DNA from: an uncultured Winogradskyella sp.
GTDB lineage: Bacteria; Bacteroidota; Bacteroidia; Flavobacteriales; Flavobacteriaceae
Direction: 5' to 3'
Length of the DNA stretch: 64,000 nt
Assembly: GCA_913055905.1 (NCBI GenBank)
Contig: CAJXLB010000002.1
Location: 124,001-188,000 of the forward strand
Shown: one piece after another, positions 61,270-64,000 of the stretch
How the letters are laid out: each line of letters opens with the position of its first letter
Numbering within the stretch: position 1 is the first letter of the stretch
Program-made: the position numbers and the translations under genes
Notes under the pieces: model-generated
The model's database searches: none
The model's input: the letters and a program-made list of their open reading frames with translations, nothing else
Told to the model about the DNA's origin: nothing

Positions 61270-62307
61270 ATGGACAAATCACAGAATGTATTTGATAATG
61301 TACTGCAGCTCATAGGTAGTACACCTTTAATCAAATTAAACAGAATTACTGCTGATATCGAAGGTGAATTCTATGCCAAGGTTGAAGCGTTTAACCCAGG
61401 ACATTCTTCCAAAGACCGAATCGCATTGCACATTATCGAAGAAGCTGAAAGGCAAGGGATTTTATCTCCTGGAGACACTATCATAGAAACTACGTCTGGT
61501 AATACAGGCTTCAGCTTAGCCATGGTGAGCATTATCAAAGGATATGAATGTATTTTGGCAGTAAGCTCTAAATCATCTGCAGATAAAATAGACATGCTTA
61601 AATCAATGGGTGCTAAGGTTTATGTTTGCCCTGCCCACGTAAGTGCAGATGACCCAAGGTCTTATTATCAAGTGGCAAAAAGACTTCACGAGGAAATCAA
61701 GGGGTCTATTTATATCAACCAGTATTTTAATCAATTAAATATTGATGCGCACTACAATAGTACTGGTCCAGAAATTTGGCAGCAAACCAATGGAGAAATA
61801 ACACATCTAGTGGCCTGTAGTGGTACAGGAGGAACCATTTCTGGGATTGCCAAGTACTTAAAGGAGCAAAATCCAGATATCAAAATAATCGGTGTTGATG
61901 CGTATGGCTCTGTTTTAAAGAAATACCACGAAACACGTGAGTTTGATGATAAAGAAATATATCCTTATCGCATAGAAGGCTTAGGTAAGAACTTAATACC
62001 AACAGCTACTGATTTTGACGCTATTGATAAGTTTGTAAAGGTAACCGATGAGGAAAGTGCACATTGTGCTAGGGAAATCTCTAATACAGAGGGTATGTTT
62101 GTTGGTTACACGAGCGGTGCCGCAATGCAGGCTATCAAGCAACTCGGTGCAGAAGGAGAATTTAAGGCCTCAGATAAGGTTGTAGTGGTTTTTCCAGACC
62201 ATGGGTCGCGTTATATGAGTAAAGTGTACAGTGACAAATGGATGGAGGAGCAAGGCTTTTTTGATAGTAAGACTGAAGTACAGAGTACAATAGAATATAT
62301 AAAGTAA
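61270..62307 (+). CDS. PLP-dependent cysteine synthase-family enzyme (possible cysteate synthase)
   Basis: A 345-residue fold-type-II PLP enzyme of the cysteine synthase/cystathionine beta-synthase family. It has [13 protein letters not shown], the PLP Lys48 in [14 protein letters not shown] (most family members have NPGGSVKDR), then [20 protein letters not shown], the phosphate loop [19 protein letters not shown] and [10 protein letters not shown] with the late Ser/Thr. Choices are cysteine synthase, cystathionine beta-synthase, or cysteate synthase from O-phosphoserine and sulfite. The next gene is an alpha-oxoamine synthase, which is the context expected for sulfonolipid synthesis, so cysteate synthase is a real possibility. 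A terminator lies between the two genes. Confidence 0.85.
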   Translation: MDKSQNVFDNVLQLIGSTPLIKLNRITADIEGEFYAKVEAFNPGHSSKDRIALHIIEEAERQGILSPGDTIIETTSGNTGFSLAMVSIIKGYECILAVSSKSSADKIDMLKSMGAKVYVCPAHVSADDPRSYYQVAKRLHEEIKGSIYINQYFNQLNIDAHYNSTGPEIWQQTNGEITHLVACSGTGGTISGIAKYLKEQNPDIKIIGVDAYGSVLKKYHETREFDDKEIYPYRIEGLGKNLIPTATDFDAIDKFVKVTDEESAHCAREISNTEGMFVGYTSGAAMQAIKQLGAEGEFKASDKVVVVFPDHGSRYMSKVYSDKWMEEQGFFDSKTEVQSTIEYIK

Positions 62308-62329
62308 GTTAAATAATCCAATAGAATTG

Positions 62330-62362
62330 GCCTGCAGATAATTCTTAAATGCAGGCTTTTTT
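62330..62362 (+). terminator. Intrinsic terminator
   Basis: Hairpin GCCTGCA / TGCAGGC with a 13-base loop and six T, 22 bases after the cysteine-synthase-like gene. Confidence 0.8.
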
Positions 62363-62522
62363 ATGGACCTGTGGCAGGTAAAATGGGTTCAGGCAAATAA
62401 ATTATGCTGTCATAATATTATTACCTAATTTTGCAAGCACTAACAGAACTAAGTTAACTTTAAATTAATAGGTTGTAAACCTCCATTTAACAAAGTGGTT
62501 ACAACGGTTAATAGCATTAAGA

Positions 62523-63785
62523 TTGATGAAGGATTTATTTGATAAGATTTACAGGGACAAGGGACCATTGGGGAAATGGGCCTCTCAAGCAGAGGGCTAT
62601 TTTGTGTTTCCTAAACTAGAGGGACAAATATCCAACCGGATGAAATTTCAAGGTAAGGAAGTCATTACCTGGAGTATCAATGACTATCTAGGATTAGCAA
62701 ATCATCCTGAAGTTCGAAAAGTTGATGCCGAAGCGGCAGCTCAATATGGTTCTGCTTATCCTATGGGTGCTCGTATGATGTCTGGCCATACCGATTTGCA
62801 CGAGAAGCTACAAAACGAATTAGCTGATTTTGTAAATAAAGAAGCGGCCTATCTTCTCAATTTTGGCTATCAGGGAATTATGTCAACTATTGATGCCTTG
62901 GTATCGAAAGATGATATTATTGTTTACGATGTAGATTCACATGCTTGTATTATAGATGGTGTAAGATTGCACATGGGTAAGAGGTTTACCTACAAGCACA
63001 ATGATATAGAAAGTTTAGAAAAGAATTTAGAGCGGGCGACAAAAATGGCCGAGCAAACTGGAGGAGGCATCCTGGTCATTTCAGAAGGTGTTTTTGGTAT
63101 GCGCGGTGAGCAAGGTAGATTGAAAGAAATCGTAGCTTTAAAAAAGAAGTTCAACTTTAGATTTTTGGTTGATGATGCACATGGCTTTGGCACTTTAGGT
63201 AAAACTGGAGCAGGAGCAGGTGAGGAGCAAGGTGTTCAGGATGATATCGATGTTTATTTTGCAACCTTCGCAAAGTCTATGGCTAGCACAGGAGCTTTTA
63301 TTGCGGGTGATCAAGAAATAATAGATTATTTAAAATACAACTTGCGTTCCCAGATGTTTGCAAAATCCTTGCAAATGCAATTAACCGTAGGTGCGTTAAA
63401 GCGTTTAGAAATGCTGAGAACAATGCCAGAGTTAAAAGAGAACCTTTGGAAAATTGTTAATGCCTTACAATCTGGTTTAAGAGCGCGTGGCTTTGACCTC
63501 GGAACGACACAGAGTTGTGTGACGCCTGTATATTTAAAAGGTAGTATTCCAGAGGCCATGGCATTAGTAAGAGATTTAAGAGAGAATCACGGTATCTTTT
63601 GTTCTATTGTGGTTTATCCAGTAATACCAAAAGGTCTCATATTGTTAAGAATGATACCTACAGCGACACATACTTTAGAAGATGTCGAAGAAACTTTAGA
63701 AGCTTTTGATGCTATTAGAACGAGACTTCAAAATGGAACCTATAAGCGAATGTCTGCTTCTATCATGGCTTCTATGGAAGATTAA
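62523..63785 (+). CDS. Alpha-oxoamine synthase (possible cysteate/serine C-acyltransferase)
   Basis: A 420-residue PLP-dependent enzyme of the alpha-oxoamine synthase family (serine palmitoyltransferase, KBL, AONS). It has the substrate-gate region WSINDYLGLANHPEV, GSAYPMGARMMSGHTDLHEKL, the conserved VDDAHGFGTLGKTGAGAGEEQG (Asp-x-x-His) and the PLP Lys251 in FATFAKSMASTGAF. It decarboxylatively joins an amino acid to an acyl-CoA or acyl-ACP. Flavobacteria use related enzymes on cysteate to begin capnine-type sulfonolipids, needed for gliding in F. johnsoniae. Serine (sphingolipid) is the alternative. The neighbouring cysteine-synthase-like gene favours cysteate. Not biotin or threonine pathway: no bio or tdh neighbours. 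Confidence 0.85.
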   Translation: MMKDLFDKIYRDKGPLGKWASQAEGYFVFPKLEGQISNRMKFQGKEVITWSINDYLGLANHPEVRKVDAEAAAQYGSAYPMGARMMSGHTDLHEKLQNELADFVNKEAAYLLNFGYQGIMSTIDALVSKDDIIVYDVDSHACIIDGVRLHMGKRFTYKHNDIESLEKNLERATKMAEQTGGGILVISEGVFGMRGEQGRLKEIVALKKKFNFRFLVDDAHGFGTLGKTGAGAGEEQGVQDDIDVYFATFAKSMASTGAFIAGDQEIIDYLKYNLRSQMFAKSLQMQLTVGALKRLEMLRTMPELKENLWKIVNALQSGLRARGFDLGTTQSCVTPVYLKGSIPEAMALVRDLRENHGIFCSIVVYPVIPKGLILLRMIPTATHTLEDVEETLEAFDAIRTRLQNGTYKRMSASIMASMED

Positions 63786-63810
63786 TGAAACTAATTCATA
63801 ATATTAAAAT

Positions 63811-63842
63811 AAAAAAAGCTGCTCCAACAGAGCAGCTTTTTT
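63811..63842. terminator. Bidirectional intrinsic terminator
   Basis: Long perfect hairpin AAAAAAGCTGCTC / GAGCAGCTTTTTT, loop CAACA. The T run overlaps the stop codon of the minus-strand gene that follows. Confidence 0.88.
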
Positions 63843-64000
63843 ATTTCATCAGATTTTTTCTATAGGTCTTACGTCTTTTGTATACTTCAGGTTTAAAGTG
63901 TTTCCATATTTTTTTAATGGCCTCGTTATCTTCGAGTTCCGCAGTTCTGTAACATTGCTCTATGCCTCTTTGTTTGAAGATATCATAGTATTCATTAAAA
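63841..64000 (-). CDS. C-terminal part of an unidentified protein (runs off the window)
   Basis: An open minus-strand frame ends with TAA at 63843..63841 and continues past 64000. The visible 52 residues start FNEYYDIFKQRGIEQCYRTA and continue ELEDNEAIKKIWKHFKPEVY, ending KRRKTYRKNLMK, a basic soluble C terminus. No family can be named from this. It is convergent with the alpha-oxoamine synthase and shares its terminator. Confidence 0.7.
   Translation of the reverse strand, partial: FNEYYDIFKQRGIEQCYRTAELEDNEAIKKIWKHFKPEVYKRRKTYRKNLMK

Noticed and set aside
62523-63785. bioF or kbl (biotin or threonine degradation)
   Set aside because: No biotin genes or threonine dehydrogenase nearby; the protein is longer (420 residues) and lies beside a cysteine-synthase-like gene.

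Overview
The window is a contiguous piece of a Flavobacteriaceae (Bacteroidota) chromosome. The evidence is the AT-rich sequence, start codons without Shine-Dalgarno sites, several perfect Bacteroidota -7 promoter boxes (TAnnTTTG) placed only 7 to about 50 bases before start codons, a protein with a type IX secretion sorting tail, a SusC-like plug domain, Bacteroidota-type men genes and gene order typical of marine flavobacteria. No tRNA, rRNA, CRISPR array, prophage or intact insertion sequence was seen. No gap between genes exceeds 300 bases.

Layout. 0-7.5 kb: panB, a secreted NTF2-like protein, a collagen-like lipoprotein, dnaK, an RlmI-type rRNA methyltransferase, a nitronate monooxygenase-like flavoprotein, a small secreted protein and a serine esterase. 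7.5-20.1 kb: an almost complete menaquinone locus (hotdog thioesterase, menF, menD, menB, menA, menC, menE) interleaved with DUF2853, cvfB, a UPF0173 hydrolase, a CPBP membrane protease and an inverted SDR/sterol-desaturase pair; no menH is recognisable. 20.2-29.4 kb: two paralogous VWA-type secreted proteins, an OmpA lipoprotein, a glycosyltransferase, a stand-alone HsdR-N-like nuclease, holA, a T9SS cargo protein and an amidohydrolase.

29.4-50.6 kb is a coherent two-carbon assimilation region: an AGCS amino-acid symporter, an IS1-InsA-like zinc-finger/HTH protein, an outer-membrane porin, DUF4212 plus an ActP-like Na+ symporter, a symporter-domain histidine kinase (CrbS-like) with a receiver-only regulator, two acyl-CoA synthetases (prpE-like and acs), a HAD phosphatase, a RamB/ScfR-like regulator divergent from malate synthase and isocitrate lyase, and a cNMP/CBS/DUF294 protein with a DnaQ-like exonuclease. 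Together these could take up acetate or propionate, activate it to acyl-CoA and run the glyoxylate shunt. Three short DNA motifs tie the region together: TGCTAA-N3-AGTATA around the HTH gene and before the porin, an exact 17-mer before both the porin and acs operons, and three GCGAA repeats at an exact 17-base period before aceB.

50.6-64 kb: two exported hydrolases, a prfB-arsC operon in which prfB carries a programmed +1 frameshift, a large zinc metalloprotease, threonine aldolase, a YbaB protein, an S9 peptidase, and an adjacent cysteine-synthase-like / alpha-oxoamine-synthase pair that may make sulfonolipid (capnine-type) precursors. The window ends inside an unidentified minus-strand gene.
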